Below, in pieces: positions 10,743 through 20,987 of a stretch of 64,000 nucleotides of DNA. The stretch spans positions 186,001 through 250,000 of the forward strand of contig NZ_VTGY01000007.1 of NCBI RefSeq assembly GCF_009729075.1, read 5' to 3'. Source of the DNA: Mycolicibacterium sp. CBMA 226 (GTDB lineage: Bacteria; Actinomycetota; Actinomycetes; Mycobacteriales; Mycobacteriaceae). The position numbers and the translations under genes were made by a program. Each line of letters begins with the position of its first letter. Within the stretch, counting starts at the first letter, position 1. Under the pieces are notes generated by a model. It searched no databases and was not told the DNA's origin. It saw only the letters and a list, made by a program, of their open reading frames with translations.

Positions 10743-10772
10743 ACGGTAGTCCTCGCGGCGCGCGCAGGTCAA
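10743..10772 (-). promoter_or_regulatory. ilvB leader promoter, probably leaderless
   Basis: A -35 TTGACC (minus strand, 10772-10767) and a -10 TACCGT (10748-10743) are separated by 18 bp. The A of the leader-peptide ATG at 10735 is 8 nt downstream of the -10, so the transcript may begin at the start codon. Leaderless starts of this kind are common in mycobacteria. Confidence 0.6.
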
Positions 10773-10826
10773 ATCAGTTCCATTGCCGGACACACCCGGT
10801 AACCCGCTGACCCACCGCCTGGGAAG

Positions 10827-11237
10827 ATGACTGGTGTGAGCCGCCGAACCGCTTCGACCGCAGACCGACCCGTCGTGATCAAGATCCCGGGGGTCGCCCA
10901 TCTCGCGGTGGGGTTCTTCGCCATCGGGCTGCTCGCCCTGGTCTTCGCCGGGCCGGCGTGGTGCGCAGTGCTGCTCGTCATCCCGATTCTGTTGTCCGCG
11001 ATGGTGATTCGCTACCGCACAGTGGCCGACAAGAAGGGCGTCACGGCGCGGTCGCTGCTCGACAGCCGGACGGTGAAGTGGCAGGACATCAAGGGCCTGC
11101 GCTTCGACGGCTCCAAATGGGCCAAAGCCGAATTGACCGACGGCACCGATTTGCGCCTGCCGGGTGTGACGTTCGCGTCACTGCCGCTGCTGACGTCGGC
11201 CAGCGGTGGCGTCGTGCCCAATCCGTACAACGAGTGA
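10827..11237 (+). CDS. cfp6: low-molecular-weight antigen CFP6-like, PH-domain membrane protein
   Basis: The product has 136 residues and aligns by eye with M. tuberculosis Cfp6 (Rv3004), which also sits opposite ilvB. Two adjacent membrane segments lie at about residues 25-62 (LAVGFFAIGLLALVFAG and CAVLLVIPILLSAMVI). They are followed by a compact bacterial PH-like domain (TVKWQDIKGLRFDGSKWAKAELTDG) and a conserved tail GGVVPNPYNE. The molecular role is unknown. The ATG at 10827 is used here; a GTG at 10836 is a close alternative. Confidence 0.85.
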   Translation: MTGVSRRTASTADRPVVIKIPGVAHLAVGFFAIGLLALVFAGPAWCAVLLVIPILLSAMVIRYRTVADKKGVTARSLLDSRTVKWQDIKGLRFDGSKWAKAELTDGTDLRLPGVTFASLPLLTSASGGVVPNPYNE

Positions 11238-11288
11238 GCCGGCCCGCCCGGTACCGATCCCGCTCAGTACCGATCGAGCGGACCCCGC

Positions 11289-12197
11289 TCAGTGCAGCGG
11301 GTTTGATCCGTTCAGCAGCAGCCACACGCCGACGCCCGCGCCGACACCGATCAGCAGGCACAAGAACGACCCGATGAAGGGGCGCCGGGCCCAACCGCGT
11401 CCGGCGTCGAAGCCGTAGAGCCCCGGCCCGGTCAGGGTCAGCGCCGCGGCCAGCACGATCAAGGTCACCAGGTACTCGTGGCCCTCGGGCAGGAAATACG
11501 GGAAGTAGCCGTGCACGGGTTGTGCGGCCACCTCCACAGCCAGCGCGTTGAGCAGGTAAGCCAGGGCGACAGCGGCGGCCACCGGCGTGAACAGCCCCAG
11601 TACCAGGAGGGCACCGGCCCCGATCTGCGCCCCTGTGGCGAGATAAGTCAGTACCCCGGCGTGCTGGAAGCCGGCCGCGGCCAGCGAGTGCTCGTACCCG
11701 CTCAGCCCCTGACCACCCCACCAGCCGAACGCCTTCTGCAGTCCGTGGACCACGAGCCACGCGCCGAGGCCGACACGCAACACCATGAGACCCAGGTCCT
11801 GGGTGCCGCGGCGCTTGGCGGCGCGCACCCGGGCATCCGTCTCGGGATCGGACTCGACCTCGGCGGGCCCCAATGGCTGCTTGGAGGCCTGCTCCGCACT
11901 GCGCTCCCGCGGTTGCACGTACGGCAGCGGCTCGGGTTCGTGCATGAGATCGAACGCCATCGAGGACGGCGACGAGGACGACGCAGGCGTCACCTCGGTC
12001 GCTTCCTCCGACGACGAGGTGTCGAACCGCGGGATGGCGGTCGTCGCCGCCGTCTCACCGCCATCGGCACCGCCACCGCCGTGGTACGTCGTGATGGGCA
12101 GGTCGTCTTCGGGATCGACCAGGCGTGCCGACGCGGGCCTGGCGGCCGACTCATCGGGCCGTCGCCATGCGCGCGGGTCATGGGAAGTACTGGTCAT
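11289..12197 (-). CDS. DoxX-family membrane protein with long N-terminal extension
   Basis: The product has 302 residues. Residues 1 to about 130 are polar, acidic and low-complexity (SSSEEATEVTPASSSSPSS), probably disordered and cytosolic. From about 133 a DoxX domain begins (TQDLGLMVLRVGLGAWLVVHGLQKAFGW) with four membrane helices, then a fifth C-terminal segment (FLCLLIGVGAGVGVWLLL). It corresponds in position to Rv3005c. DoxX of M. tuberculosis forms a membrane oxidoreductase complex with SodA and SseA and supports thiol and redox balance; whether this orthologue does so is inferred. The ATG at 12197 is divergent from lppZ, with 139 bp between. Confidence 0.88.
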   Translation of the reverse strand: MTSTSHDPRAWRRPDESAARPASARLVDPEDDLPITTYHGGGGADGGETAATTAIPRFDTSSSEEATEVTPASSSSPSSMAFDLMHEPEPLPYVQPRERSAEQASKQPLGPAEVESDPETDARVRAAKRRGTQDLGLMVLRVGLGAWLVVHGLQKAFGWWGGQGLSGYEHSLAAAGFQHAGVLTYLATGAQIGAGALLVLGLFTPVAAAVALAYLLNALAVEVAAQPVHGYFPYFLPEGHEYLVTLIVLAAALTLTGPGLYGFDAGRGWARRPFIGSFLCLLIGVGAGVGVWLLLNGSNPLH

Positions 12198-12336
12198 GGT
12201 TGCCAGGGTAAGTGCAAATGCAGTGCTGACCGTGGATTTGAGCGGTGGTTCGAGCGGCTTGTTCGCGGGATTTGCCCAGTCCGGCGCGCGGCCCCGACGT
12301 GGCGAGCACTGTCGAACAGTCCGTAACCTGGCGGGC

Positions 12337-13512
12337 ATGACATTGCGGCGGTCGACGCGGACTGCGCTGACGAGGCCCGACGACCGGTCTGAGCGTCCGA
12401 GCTCGGCAACCGCTCGACGGGTCATGGCGCTGTGCGCCGTCGCTTTGCTGGCGCTGCCGGGCTGCGCCCGTTTCGACTCGGCTGCGTCCGAGCCGTTCAC
12501 CATCGAGCCCGACCTCGGCGGGGCGCCCAGCACGCCCCCGCCGCCGCCGCCACCGCTGCCGCCGAACCCCTTCCCCAAGGCGTGCCCGGCACCGGCCGTC
12601 CTGCAGGGGTGCCTGGAGAGCACCAGCGGCCTGATCATGGGCGGCGACAGCAAGTCGGCGATCGTCGCCGAACGCGTCACCGGCGCCGTCAAGGACATCG
12701 CCACGACCGCGGAACCCAAGGTCAAGACCGTGATTCCGGTCGACGCGTCCGGTGACGGCGGGCTCATGGACATCGTGTTGTCGCCGAGCTATCAACAGGA
12801 CCGGCTGATGTACGCCTACATCACCACACCCACCGACAACCGGGTGGTCCGGATCGCCGACGGCGACGTCCCCAAGCCCATCCTCACCGGCATCCCCAAG
12901 GGCCCCACGGGCAACACCGGGGCACTGATCTTCACCAGCCCGACGACCCTCGTCGTGCTCACCGGAGACGCCGGCAATCCCGCCGCGGCAGCCGATCCGG
13001 CTTCGCTGGCGGGCAAGCTGCTGCGCATCGAGCAGCCGACGACCGTCAATCAGGCGCCGCCGACGACCGCGCTGTCGGGCATGGGTTCGGGCGGCGCGCT
13101 GTGCATCGACGGTGCCAGCGGCGCCTTGTACGTGACCGACCGCACCCCGACGGCCGATCGGCTGCAGAAGATCACCAAGGACTCGAAGGTGTCCACGGTG
13201 TGGAGCTGGCCCGACCGTCCCGGTGTCGCCGGCTGCGTAGCGACCGACAACACCGTCATGGTCAACCTCGTCAACACCAAGAAGACAGTGGCACTGCGGC
13301 TGTCGAAGGACACCGGTGCGGTCACCGGTGACCCAGAGGCCCTCCGCACGGACACCCACGGCCACGTCTTCGCCCTGAAGCTCTCCCCCGACGGCAACAT
13401 CTGGGGCGCCACGGTGAACAAGACGGCCGGCGACGTCGAGAAGTTCGACGACGTCGTGTTCCCGCTGTTCCCGCAGGGCGGATTCCCGCGTAGCACGGAC
13501 GACAAGACGTAA
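12337..13512 (+). CDS. lppZ: lipoprotein LppZ
   Basis: LppZ is an exported lipoprotein with a glucose/sorbosone dehydrogenase-like beta-propeller body. The lipobox LALPGC places the lipidated Cys at residue 43 if translation starts at ATG 12337. That gives a long n-region, so the ATG at 12424 (14 residues before the Cys) or a start between them is possible. A proline-rich linker (about nine consecutive Pro) follows, then a conserved propeller (GDGGLMDIVLSPSYQQDRLMYAYI, DRTPTADRLQ, ending FPQGGFPRSTDDKT). It matches Rv3006 closely in order and length. The enzymatic activity is not known. Confidence 0.93.
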   Translation: MTLRRSTRTALTRPDDRSERPSSATARRVMALCAVALLALPGCARFDSAASEPFTIEPDLGGAPSTPPPPPPPLPPNPFPKACPAPAVLQGCLESTSGLIMGGDSKSAIVAERVTGAVKDIATTAEPKVKTVIPVDASGDGGLMDIVLSPSYQQDRLMYAYITTPTDNRVVRIADGDVPKPILTGIPKGPTGNTGALIFTSPTTLVVLTGDAGNPAAAADPASLAGKLLRIEQPTTVNQAPPTTALSGMGSGGALCIDGASGALYVTDRTPTADRLQKITKDSKVSTVWSWPDRPGVAGCVATDNTVMVNLVNTKKTVALRLSKDTGAVTGDPEALRTDTHGHVFALKLSPDGNIWGATVNKTAGDVEKFDDVVFPLFPQGGFPRSTDDKT

Positions 13513-13538
13513 TTGGCGCCCGACATGAGGGTCGCTCG

Positions 13539-14648
13539 ATGATGCGCGCGTGCCCGGCCGACTTCGCGCGGCTGGCGGGCTACCTGGGCTTCTCCTGCGA
13601 CGACGATTCCTGGGTCAAGCTGCGCAACCCGCTGACGCTGACCCACTGGACCATGCCGGTCGTCGAGCTGCTGATGCTCGTCGGCGCGGCGCTGGCGCTG
13701 GCCTATGCGCTGCGGCGGGTCCGGCGCGACCCCACGGGGATCACCATCTGGCTGGCCTCGGTCGTCTACGCCCTGGTGACCGAACTGCCCCGCCATCCTC
13801 CGGACTTCTTCGCCGGCACCCGGCTCGGGGTCATGCTGGTGCACAACGTGTTCAGCGTGGATTTCGTCGACGGTCGGCTGCCGCTGTACATCGTTGCGCT
13901 GTACCCGGCGACGATCACCCTGGCCTACGACATCGTCCGCGCCACCGGCGTGTTCGAGCGGCGCGGCGCGGCCGTCGGCGCCATCTGCGTCGGATTCGTG
14001 CACGGCTGTGTCTACGGCGTCTTCGATCACCTCGGACCACAGCTGCGGTGGTGGGTATGGAACACCGCCAACCCGCTGAACTACCCGACACTCGGCTGTG
14101 TCCCGGTGAGCAGTTGGGTCAGCCTGGCGGTGGTCGGGCCCGCGGCGGTCGCGTTCCTGACGCACATGCTGGTCGGGCGCCGGGTGGCGGCGGACAACCC
14201 GCCCAGCCCGCTGTCGCTGGCCTGGCGCATACCGGTCATCAGCGTGCTGGCGCCGGTGATCATGGGGCTGCTGAGCCTGCCGACGTTGCTGTCGGCCCGC
14301 CACAGTGCGACGCAGTACGCCGTACTCGGCGTGGAGGTCGCGGTCTTCACCTTCGTGGCGGTACCGATCCTGATCCAGGAATGGCGCATCACCCGCCGAG
14401 TCGGGACCCAGCACCCGAGTCCCTACGTCCGGATGTTCGGGGTGCTGTACCTACTTACTTTCACGGTGCTGTGGCTCGCGGCACTGCCGGACTTCGCCGG
14501 CGCCATCGACGGCGTCACCGGCGCCGGCACGCCGACCGGCAATCTGCCGTGTGCCGCGGTGTGTTTCGTGATCGCGGGCTACTGCGTCGCGGGCGTCTCG
14601 TCGCTGCGTCCGGCGACCACGCCCGCGCCGCAAGAGGTACTGCGTTAG
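13539..14648 (+). CDS. polytopic membrane protein of unknown function
   Basis: The product has 369 residues with about nine to ten hydrophobic helices and no recognisable enzyme motif. Distinctive segments are an N-terminal soluble patch with two cysteines ([18 protein letters not shown]), [17 protein letters not shown] after the second helix, and [17 protein letters not shown] in the middle. It occupies the place where M. tuberculosis has Rv3007c and Rv3008, so the locus differs there. It starts 26 nt after lppZ in the same direction, and could share its transcript. The last 4 bp overlap the end of gatB on the other strand. Confidence 0.8.
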   Translation: MMRACPADFARLAGYLGFSCDDDSWVKLRNPLTLTHWTMPVVELLMLVGAALALAYALRRVRRDPTGITIWLASVVYALVTELPRHPPDFFAGTRLGVMLVHNVFSVDFVDGRLPLYIVALYPATITLAYDIVRATGVFERRGAAVGAICVGFVHGCVYGVFDHLGPQLRWWVWNTANPLNYPTLGCVPVSSWVSLAVVGPAAVAFLTHMLVGRRVAADNPPSPLSLAWRIPVISVLAPVIMGLLSLPTLLSARHSATQYAVLGVEVAVFTFVAVPILIQEWRITRRVGTQHPSPYVRMFGVLYLLTFTVLWLAALPDFAGAIDGVTGAGTPTGNLPCAAVCFVIAGYCVAGVSSLRPATTPAPQEVLR

Positions 14649-16141
14649 CTGCAGGCCGCGATCACCAGTTCGCGCACGCGCGCCGCGTCGGCCTGGCCCT
14701 TCGTCGCCTTCATCACGGCACCGACGATGGCACCGGCGGCCTGGACCTTGCCACCGCGGATCTTGTCGGCGATGTCGGGCTGGGCGGCCAGCGCCTCGTC
14801 GATCGCGGCCTGGATGAGCGAATCATCGCGCACCACAACGAGTCCACGGTCATTCATGACCTGCTCGGGCTCGCCCTCACCGGCCAGCACGCCCTCGACG
14901 ACCTGACGGGCCAGCTTGTTGGACAGCTTTCCGTCGTTGACCAGCTTGACCACCGCTGCGACCTGGGCCGGTGTGATGGCCAGCTCGTCGAGCGTCAGTT
15001 CGCTCTCGTTCGCCTTCTGCGTGAGGAAGTTGCCCCACCACGCGCGAGCCGCCTCGCTGGATGCACCGTGCTCGACGGTCGCGGCCACCAGCTCCACGGC
15101 GCCGGCGTTGACCAGGTCGCGCATCACCTCGTCGGAGATTCCCCAGTCTTCCTGAATCCGCTTGCGCACCAACCACGGAAGCTCAGGGATGGTGCCGCGC
15201 AGCCGCTCCACCAGCTCGGCCGACGGCGCGATGGGCTCGAGGTCCGGCTCCGGGAAGTAGCGGTAGTCCTCGGCGGTTTCCTTGCTGCGGCCGGGCGTGG
15301 TGTGCCCGTCCTCGTGGAAGTGCCGGGTCTCCTGCGTGATGGTGCCGCCGGCCTGCAGCACCGCGGCCTGCCGGCGCATCTCGTAGCGGACCGCCACCTC
15401 GACGCTCTTGAGCGAGTTGACATTCTTGGTCTCGGTGCGGGTACCGAACTCCGCGGCACCCTTGAGCTTCAGCGAGAGGTTGGAGTCACACCGCATCGAG
15501 CCCTGGTCCATCCGCACGTCGGAAACATCCAACCCGCGCAACAGATCCCGCAGCGCCGTCACGTAGGCGCGCGCGATCTCCGGGGCGCGTTCGCCGGCGC
15601 CCTCGATGGGCTTGGTGACGATCTCGACGAGCGGTACGCCCGCGCGGTTGAAGTCGGCGAGCGACGTGGTGGCGCCGGAGATCCGGCCGGTGTCGCTACC
15701 CAGGTGGGTCAGCTTGCCGGTGTCCTCCTCCATGTGAGAGCGCTCGATCTCGACCCGCCAGGTACTGCCGTCCTCCAGCGGGACGTCGAGGTAGCCGTTC
15801 ACGGCGATCGGTTCGTCGTACTGGCTGATCTGGTAGTTCTTCGGCTGGTCCGGGTAGAAGTAGTTCTTCCGCGCGAACCGGCCCCACGGCGCGATGTCGC
15901 AATTCAGTGCCAGCCCGATCCGGATGGCGGACTCGACGGCGGCTTCGTTGACCACCGGCAGCGCGCCGGGCAGGCCCAGGCACACCGGGCACACCAGCGT
16001 GTTCGGCTCGGCGCCGAACCGGTTCGCGCAACCGCAGAACATCTTGGTCCCGGTGGACAGTTCGACATGGACTTCCATGCCCATGACGGGCTCGTACGTC
16101 GCGAGGACGTCGTCGTAGTCGAGAAGGTCTGCGTCAGCCAT
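14645..16141 (-). CDS. gatB: Asp-tRNA(Asn)/Glu-tRNA(Gln) amidotransferase subunit B
   Basis: GatB is the kinase/tRNA-binding subunit that activates misacylated Glu-tRNA(Gln) and Asp-tRNA(Asn) for amidation. The product has 498 residues. Diagnostic motifs are [15 protein letters not shown] at the N-terminus, the zinc-like CGCANRFG...[15 protein letters not shown] cluster, [18 protein letters not shown], and the C-terminal GatB/YqeY tail domain ([26 protein letters not shown]). It acts with GatC and GatA, encoded about 2-4 kb upstream on the same strand and separated by pfkA and an opposite-strand phosphodiesterase, as in M. tuberculosis. Confidence 0.97.
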   Translation of the reverse strand: MADADLLDYDDVLATYEPVMGMEVHVELSTGTKMFCGCANRFGAEPNTLVCPVCLGLPGALPVVNEAAVESAIRIGLALNCDIAPWGRFARKNYFYPDQPKNYQISQYDEPIAVNGYLDVPLEDGSTWRVEIERSHMEEDTGKLTHLGSDTGRISGATTSLADFNRAGVPLVEIVTKPIEGAGERAPEIARAYVTALRDLLRGLDVSDVRMDQGSMRCDSNLSLKLKGAAEFGTRTETKNVNSLKSVEVAVRYEMRRQAAVLQAGGTITQETRHFHEDGHTTPGRSKETAEDYRYFPEPDLEPIAPSAELVERLRGTIPELPWLVRKRIQEDWGISDEVMRDLVNAGAVELVAATVEHGASSEAARAWWGNFLTQKANESELTLDELAITPAQVAAVVKLVNDGKLSNKLARQVVEGVLAGEGEPEQVMNDRGLVVVRDDSLIQAAIDEALAAQPDIADKIRGGKVQAAGAIVGAVMKATKGQADAARVRELVIAACS

Positions 16142-16199
16142 GCGTTGAATCCTAGTTGTCGTTCACCGGCCATTTCCTCGGCCCGGTTAACGTCCGCGG

Positions 16200-17201
16200 A
16201 TGCTCGCACGCATCGGCGCCCTGCTGACCACCTTCACGCTGACGGCCATGCCTGTCGCCTCGGCCGCTCCCGACGCTTTCGACCTGCAGGCACACCGTGG
16301 CGGACGGGGTGAGACCACCGAGGAATCGCTGCGCGCCTTCACCAAGGCCATCGAGCTCGGCGTCACCACGCTGGAACTCGACATCGTCCTCTCCAAGGAT
16401 GCTGCACCCATGGTTTGGCACGACCCGGCCATCCAGCCCGACAAGTGCACCGACACCGGCCCCGTCTCGCCCGGCGACCCGCAGTACCCCTACGTCGGCA
16501 AGCTCGTGCATGACCTCACCCGGGCCCAGCTGCACACCCTGGACTGCGGCAAGCAGCTCAGCGGATTCCCGACCGCTGAGGTCGTGGCCGGCAACAAGAT
16601 CGCCACGCTGGATCAGGTCTTCGCGCTCGCGGACTCGCATCACGCCGGCGTCCGGTACAACGTCGAGACCAAGATCGAAGCCGACAAGCCCGAAACCTCG
16701 GCCACGCCACAACAATTCGTCGACGTGATCCTCGGCACCGTGCGGGCCGCCAACAAGGTCGACAAGGTCGAGATCCAGAGCTTCGACTGGCGCACCCTGC
16801 CGCTGGTCCGCCAGCAGGAGCCCGGTATCCCACTGGTGGCGCTGTGGGATGAGACCACCTGGGTGCCGAACTCGGCGTGGACGGCCGACGTGAATCCGGC
16901 GGTGGTCAGCGACCCCATCACCGGGGCCGCTTCGGTCGGCGCGAACATTTTGTCCCCCGGCTACTCGGTACCGTACGGGCTGACCACGAAAGATCCCGGG
17001 TTCGCACTGGTCGCCGACAAAACGTTCATCGATCGCGCACATGCCCGCGGGCTCAAGGTGATTCCGTGGACGATCAACGACGCCGATACCATGCGCGCCC
17101 AGATCGCCGCCGGGGCCGACGGCATCATCACCGACTACCCGAGCCGGCTACGCACGGTGGAGTCTGAACTGGGCATGCCGCTGCCGCAGGCCTACCGCTA
17201 G
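16200..17201 (+). CDS. secreted glycerophosphodiester phosphodiesterase
   Basis: The product has 333 residues, beginning with a Sec signal peptide ([22 protein letters not shown], cleavage probably after ASA at about 22). The GDPD fold follows: [19 protein letters not shown] holds the catalytic HRG and metal-binding Glu. [20 protein letters not shown] holds the E-x-D pair and the second catalytic His. The C-terminal [31 protein letters not shown] closes the barrel. It hydrolyses glycerophosphodiesters outside the cytoplasmic membrane, releasing glycerol 3-phosphate. It is divergent from gatB with a 58-bp gap, and its end overlaps pfkA by 4 bp. Confidence 0.93.
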   Translation: MLARIGALLTTFTLTAMPVASAAPDAFDLQAHRGGRGETTEESLRAFTKAIELGVTTLELDIVLSKDAAPMVWHDPAIQPDKCTDTGPVSPGDPQYPYVGKLVHDLTRAQLHTLDCGKQLSGFPTAEVVAGNKIATLDQVFALADSHHAGVRYNVETKIEADKPETSATPQQFVDVILGTVRAANKVDKVEIQSFDWRTLPLVRQQEPGIPLVALWDETTWVPNSAWTADVNPAVVSDPITGAASVGANILSPGYSVPYGLTTKDPGFALVADKTFIDRAHARGLKVIPWTINDADTMRAQIAAGADGIITDYPSRLRTVESELGMPLPQAYR

Positions 17202-18229
17202 CCGAAGAACTCCACGGCGTCGTCGTAACGGCTCTGCGGCACGAGCTTCAATTGCCGCACCGCGTCGGCCAACGGCACGCGGCCGATCTCCTGGCCCTGC
17301 AACGACACCATCATCCCGTACTCGCCCGCGTGTGCGGCGTCGGCGGCATTGATCCCGAACCGCGTTGCCAGCACCCGGTCGTGGGGCGTCGGCGTGCCGC
17401 CGCGCTGCACGTGGCCGAGCACGGTGGTGCGGACTTCCTTCCGGATCCGCTTCTCGATCTCGATCGCCAGCTGCTGGGCAACCCCGGTGAACTTCACATG
17501 CCCGAATTCGTCAATCCCGCCGTCGCGCAACTGCATTGAGCCCTCGGCTGGCCGCGCCCCTTCGGCAACCACGCAGATGAAGTGCGAATCACCGCGCACG
17601 AAGCGCTGTTTCACCAGTCGGCACACTTCTTCGACGTCGAACGGCTGTTCCGGGATCAGCGTCATGTGGGCACCGGCGGCCATGCCGGCACCGAGCGCGA
17701 TCCAGCCCGCGTGGCGACCCATCACCTCGACCAGCATCACCCGCTGATGCGACTCGGCGGTGCTGTGCAACCGGTCGATGGCCTCGGTCGCGATCATGAG
17801 CGCGGTGTCGTGGCCGAAAGTCACGTCGGTGCAGTCGATGTCGTTGTCGATGGTCTTGGGCACCCCGATGACGGGGACGTTCTCCTCCGCCAGCCAGTGC
17901 GCCGCGGTCAGTGTGCCCTCGCCGCCGATCGGGATCAGCACATCGATGCCGTTGTCCTCGAGCGTCTGCTTGATCTGGTCCAGCCCGGCCCGCAGCTTGT
18001 CCGGGTTGACGCGCGCCGTGCCCAGCATGGTGCCGCCCTTGGCCAGCAGCCGGTCGTTGCGGTCGTCGTTCTTGAGTTGCTCGCGACGGTTCTCCAGCAG
18101 GCCACGCCAGCCGTCCCGGAACCCGACGACCGTCGAGCCGTACCGCACATCGCAGGTGCGGACCACCGCCCGGATCACGGCATTCAAGCCAGGACAGTCC
18201 CCGCCACCGGTCAGCACGCCTATCCGCAT
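17198..18229 (-). CDS. pfkA: 6-phosphofructokinase, ATP-dependent group III type
   Basis: PfkA phosphorylates fructose 6-phosphate in glycolysis. The product has 343 residues from the ATG at 18229. Motifs are the N-terminal [17 protein letters not shown] loop, [12 protein letters not shown] at the nucleotide site, the catalytic [12 protein letters not shown] and substrate-binding [12 protein letters not shown]. The Gly in GGEGT favours ATP over pyrophosphate, while the Lys in PKTIDND is the residue seen in group III and PPi-type enzymes. This mix is normal for actinobacterial PfkA. A further 90 codons upstream are open, but they are arginine-rich intergenic reading and are rejected. Confidence 0.95.
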   Translation of the reverse strand: MRIGVLTGGGDCPGLNAVIRAVVRTCDVRYGSTVVGFRDGWRGLLENRREQLKNDDRNDRLLAKGGTMLGTARVNPDKLRAGLDQIKQTLEDNGIDVLIPIGGEGTLTAAHWLAEENVPVIGVPKTIDNDIDCTDVTFGHDTALMIATEAIDRLHSTAESHQRVMLVEVMGRHAGWIALGAGMAAGAHMTLIPEQPFDVEEVCRLVKQRFVRGDSHFICVVAEGARPAEGSMQLRDGGIDEFGHVKFTGVAQQLAIEIEKRIRKEVRTTVLGHVQRGGTPTPHDRVLATRFGINAADAAHAGEYGMMVSLQGQEIGRVPLADAVRQLKLVPQSRYDDAVEFFG

Positions 18230-18327
18230 GCCCCCATACTGCCCGCTCGCGGGTTCTCGTTCTCGTCGAACGTAGGGCGGGCCGCCGAATCCCCGACGGA
18301 TCCGGCGAGCTGTGCGTGCGCTCGGCG

Positions 18328-19812
18328 CTAGACGGCCGCGGGCAGGGCGCCGCGGGCGGCTTCGTAAGCCGCACCGACGCGGTACAGCCGGTCGTCGGCC
18401 AGGGCCGGCGCCATGATCTGCAGACCCACCGGCAGATTGTCGTCCGGCGACAGACCCGACGGCACCGACATGCCGCAGTGGCCGGCCAGGTTCAACGGCA
18501 GCGTGCACAGGTCGAACAGGTACATCGCCAGCGGATCGTCGACCTTCTCCCCCAGCCCGAACGCGGTGGTCGGGGTGGTCGGGGTGACCAGGACGTCGAC
18601 CTTCTCGTACGCCTGGTCCAGGTCGCGGGCAATCAAGGTGCGCACCCGCTGGGCCTGGTTGTAGTAGGCGTCGTAGTAGCCCGAGGACAGGGCATAGGTG
18701 CCGATCATGATGCGGCGCTTGACTTCCGGACCGAAACCGGCGGCGCGGGTCAGCGCCATGACCTCTTCGGCGCTGTGGGTGCCGTCGTCGCCGACCCGCA
18801 GGCCGTACCGCATCGCATCGAAGCGCGCGAGGTTCGAGGAGACCTCGGACGGCAGGATCAGGTAGTAGGCCGCCAGCGAGTAGTCGAAGTGCGGACAGTC
18901 GACCTCGGTGATCTCGGCACCGAGCTCGGTCAGTTGGTCCACCGCGGCGTTGAACGACGACAGCACGCCGGGCTGGTAGCCCTCGCCGGTGTGCAACTGC
19001 TTGACCACACCGATCCGGACGCCCTTCAGGTCACCGGTGGCGCCGGCACGGGCCGCCCCGACCACATCGGGCACAGGCGCGTCGACCGAGGTGGAGTCGC
19101 GCGGGTCGTGGCCCGCGATCACCTGGTGCAGCAGCGCGGTGTCGAGAACCGTCCGGGCGCACGGGCCGCCCTGGTCGAGTGACGAAGCGCAGGCGATCAG
19201 GCCGTACCGCGAGACGGTGCCGTAGGTGGGTTTGACGCCGACGGTCGCGGTCAGCGCGGCGGGCTGACGGATCGAGCCACCCGTGTCGGTGCCGATCGCC
19301 AGCGGAGCCTGGAAGGCCGCGAGCGCCGCGGCGCTACCGCCACCGGAACCACCCGGAACCCGGTTGACGTCCCACGGGTTCCGGGTCGGGCCGTAGGCCG
19401 AGTTCTCGGTGGACGATCCCATGGCGAACTCGTCCATGTTCGTCTTGCCGAGAATCGGGATTCCGGCCGCACGCAGCCTGGCCGTGACGGTCGCGTCGTA
19501 CGGCGACCGCCAGCCCTCCAGAATCTTCGAGCCGGCCGTGGTCGGCGCGTCGGTCGTGGTGAAAACGTCCTTGAGCGCCAACGGAACTCCGGCGAGCGGC
19601 GAAGCCGGCTGCTCGCCTGCGGCCACCTGCTTGTCAACGACGGCGGCAGCGGCCAGCGCCGCCTCGGCACCCACGTGCAGGAAGGAGTGGTAGGTCTCGT
19701 CGGTGGCGGCGATCTGGTCCAGGTGCGCCTGGGTGACCTCGGTGGCCGACACCTCGCCGGCGGCGATCTTCTCGCCGAGTGTGGCGGCGTCGAAACGAAT
19801 CAGGTCGCTCAC
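18328..19812 (-). CDS. gatA: Asp-tRNA(Asn)/Glu-tRNA(Gln) amidotransferase subunit A
   Basis: GatA is the amidase subunit that releases ammonia from glutamine. The product has 494 residues with the amidase-signature Ser-cisSer-Lys triad: Lys in [10 protein letters not shown], the Ser-rich loop [14 protein letters not shown], and the [19 protein letters not shown] segment with the nucleophilic Ser. It starts with GTG at 19812, overlapping the gatC stop by 4 nt (GTGA). That overlap indicates tight coupling with gatC. A 98-bp gap separates it from pfkA downstream. Confidence 0.97.
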   Translation of the reverse strand: MSDLIRFDAATLGEKIAAGEVSATEVTQAHLDQIAATDETYHSFLHVGAEAALAAAAVVDKQVAAGEQPASPLAGVPLALKDVFTTTDAPTTAGSKILEGWRSPYDATVTARLRAAGIPILGKTNMDEFAMGSSTENSAYGPTRNPWDVNRVPGGSGGGSAAALAAFQAPLAIGTDTGGSIRQPAALTATVGVKPTYGTVSRYGLIACASSLDQGGPCARTVLDTALLHQVIAGHDPRDSTSVDAPVPDVVGAARAGATGDLKGVRIGVVKQLHTGEGYQPGVLSSFNAAVDQLTELGAEITEVDCPHFDYSLAAYYLILPSEVSSNLARFDAMRYGLRVGDDGTHSAEEVMALTRAAGFGPEVKRRIMIGTYALSSGYYDAYYNQAQRVRTLIARDLDQAYEKVDVLVTPTTPTTAFGLGEKVDDPLAMYLFDLCTLPLNLAGHCGMSVPSGLSPDDNLPVGLQIMAPALADDRLYRVGAAYEAARGALPAAV

Positions 19813-20108
19813 TCTGCTTCTCCCAAAATGCGCGGCACGGCGAACCGGCCATCCTCGGCCCGCGGGGCCTCCGCCAGCGCCTGGTCCTGCGCCAGGCTGG
19901 CCACCTCGACGTCGGGCCGGGTGATGTTCACCTCTTTGAGCGGATTGCCGGTCGCCTCGATACCAGTGACGTCAACGGCCTGAATCTTGCCGACGTGCGC
20001 CAGGATGGCATCGAGCTGGCCTGCGAAACTGTCCAGCTCACCATCGGTCAGGGCAAGCCGGGCCAGGTTCGCCAGATGGGCGACATCGTCCCGAGAAATC
20101 TTCGACAC
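19809..20108 (-). CDS. gatC: Asp-tRNA(Asn)/Glu-tRNA(Gln) amidotransferase subunit C
   Basis: GatC is the small belt-like subunit that holds GatA and GatB together. The GTG at 20108 gives 99 residues starting [19 protein letters not shown], the canonical N-terminal helix of the family, and ending [12 protein letters not shown]. Length equals the M. tuberculosis protein. The frame is open to 20183, but that extension lacks family similarity. It is first in the gatC-gatA-pfkA run and divergent from the ACT protein at 20222. Confidence 0.95.
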   Translation of the reverse strand: MSKISRDDVAHLANLARLALTDGELDSFAGQLDAILAHVGKIQAVDVTGIEATGNPLKEVNITRPDVEVASLAQDQALAEAPRAEDGRFAVPRILGEAE

Positions 20109-20221
20109 GTCTAAACACCCTAGTGGGAGGCCGGGCGAGCGCCGCCACGGGGAATACATCCGTGACACGCGCCGCACCCGCACGTCCTGCCATCGCCACC
20201 TCGCTGTGCAACAGTTGTCGC

Positions 20222-20887
20222 GTGTCCTCCTTTCTGCTGCGGGTGCAGCTCGAAGACCGCCCCGGCAGCCTCGGCTCGCTGGCCGTGGCTCTCGGCTCGG
20301 TGGGCGCCGACATCCTGTCGCTCGACGTGGTCGAGCGCGGTCCGGGCTACGCCGTCGACGACCTGGTGGTCGAGCTGCCGCAGGGGTCCATGCCCGACTC
20401 GCTGATCACCGCCGCGGAGGCCCTCAAGGGCGTGTATGTGGACAGCATCCGGCCCCACACCGGGTTGCTCGAGGCCCATCGCGAACTGGAATTGATCGAC
20501 CATGTGGCCGCCGCGAAGGGCAAGGCCGCGCGGCTCCAGGTGCTCGCTGACGAGGCACCACGCGTGCTGCGGGTCGGCTGGTGTGTCGTGGTGACCGGCG
20601 GTAAGGACGGTGAACTACCTCGCCGCATCGCCGGCAGCCCGGGCGCGCCCGAGACGCTCGCAGATTCGGCACCGTGGCTGCCGCTCGAACACGCCGCCGC
20701 TCTCGATGCCACCGGTAACTGGGTGCCGCAGTTCTGGCGGGACATCGACACCACCCTCGCCGCGGCACCCTTGGGCGCCCCGCACACCGCGATCATGCTC
20801 GGCCGCCCCGGCGGACCGGCCTTCCGGCCGTCCGAGGTCGCGCGGCTGGGATACCTCGCCGGGATCGTCGCGACCATCGTGCACTAG
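20222..20887 (+). CDS. ACT-domain protein, Rv3013-like
   Basis: The GTG at 20222 gives 221 residues beginning [20 protein letters not shown], an ACT domain of about 70 residues. A second region has no named family ([26 protein letters not shown]) and ends [21 protein letters not shown]. The conserved tail and the position between gatC and ligA match M. tuberculosis Rv3013. ACT domains usually bind amino acids, so a regulatory or sensing role is likely, but no partner is evident. The frame is open for 33 codons upstream; I rejected these because they fall over the divergent gatC promoter. Confidence 0.88.
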   Translation: MSSFLLRVQLEDRPGSLGSLAVALGSVGADILSLDVVERGPGYAVDDLVVELPQGSMPDSLITAAEALKGVYVDSIRPHTGLLEAHRELELIDHVAAAKGKAARLQVLADEAPRVLRVGWCVVVTGGKDGELPRRIAGSPGAPETLADSAPWLPLEHAAALDATGNWVPQFWRDIDTTLAAAPLGAPHTAIMLGRPGGPAFRPSEVARLGYLAGIVATIVH

Positions 20888-20987
20888 TCGTTACCAGCGA
20901 ATTACCAGCCTGTTTTAGGGCGCGGGAATGCCGTTTTGCCGCGACGCCAACTGCTAGCGTTCTCGCCACATCTCGCTGGAGGCACGC

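Noticed and set aside
13550..16312. Open frame of 920 codons on the plus strand
   Set aside because: It is out of frame over the membrane gene and then antisense to gatB, with low-complexity translation and no motif.
17198..18229. PfkA as pyrophosphate-dependent enzyme
   Set aside because: The GGEGT motif has the Gly that favours ATP; the Lys in PKTIDND alone does not establish PPi use.
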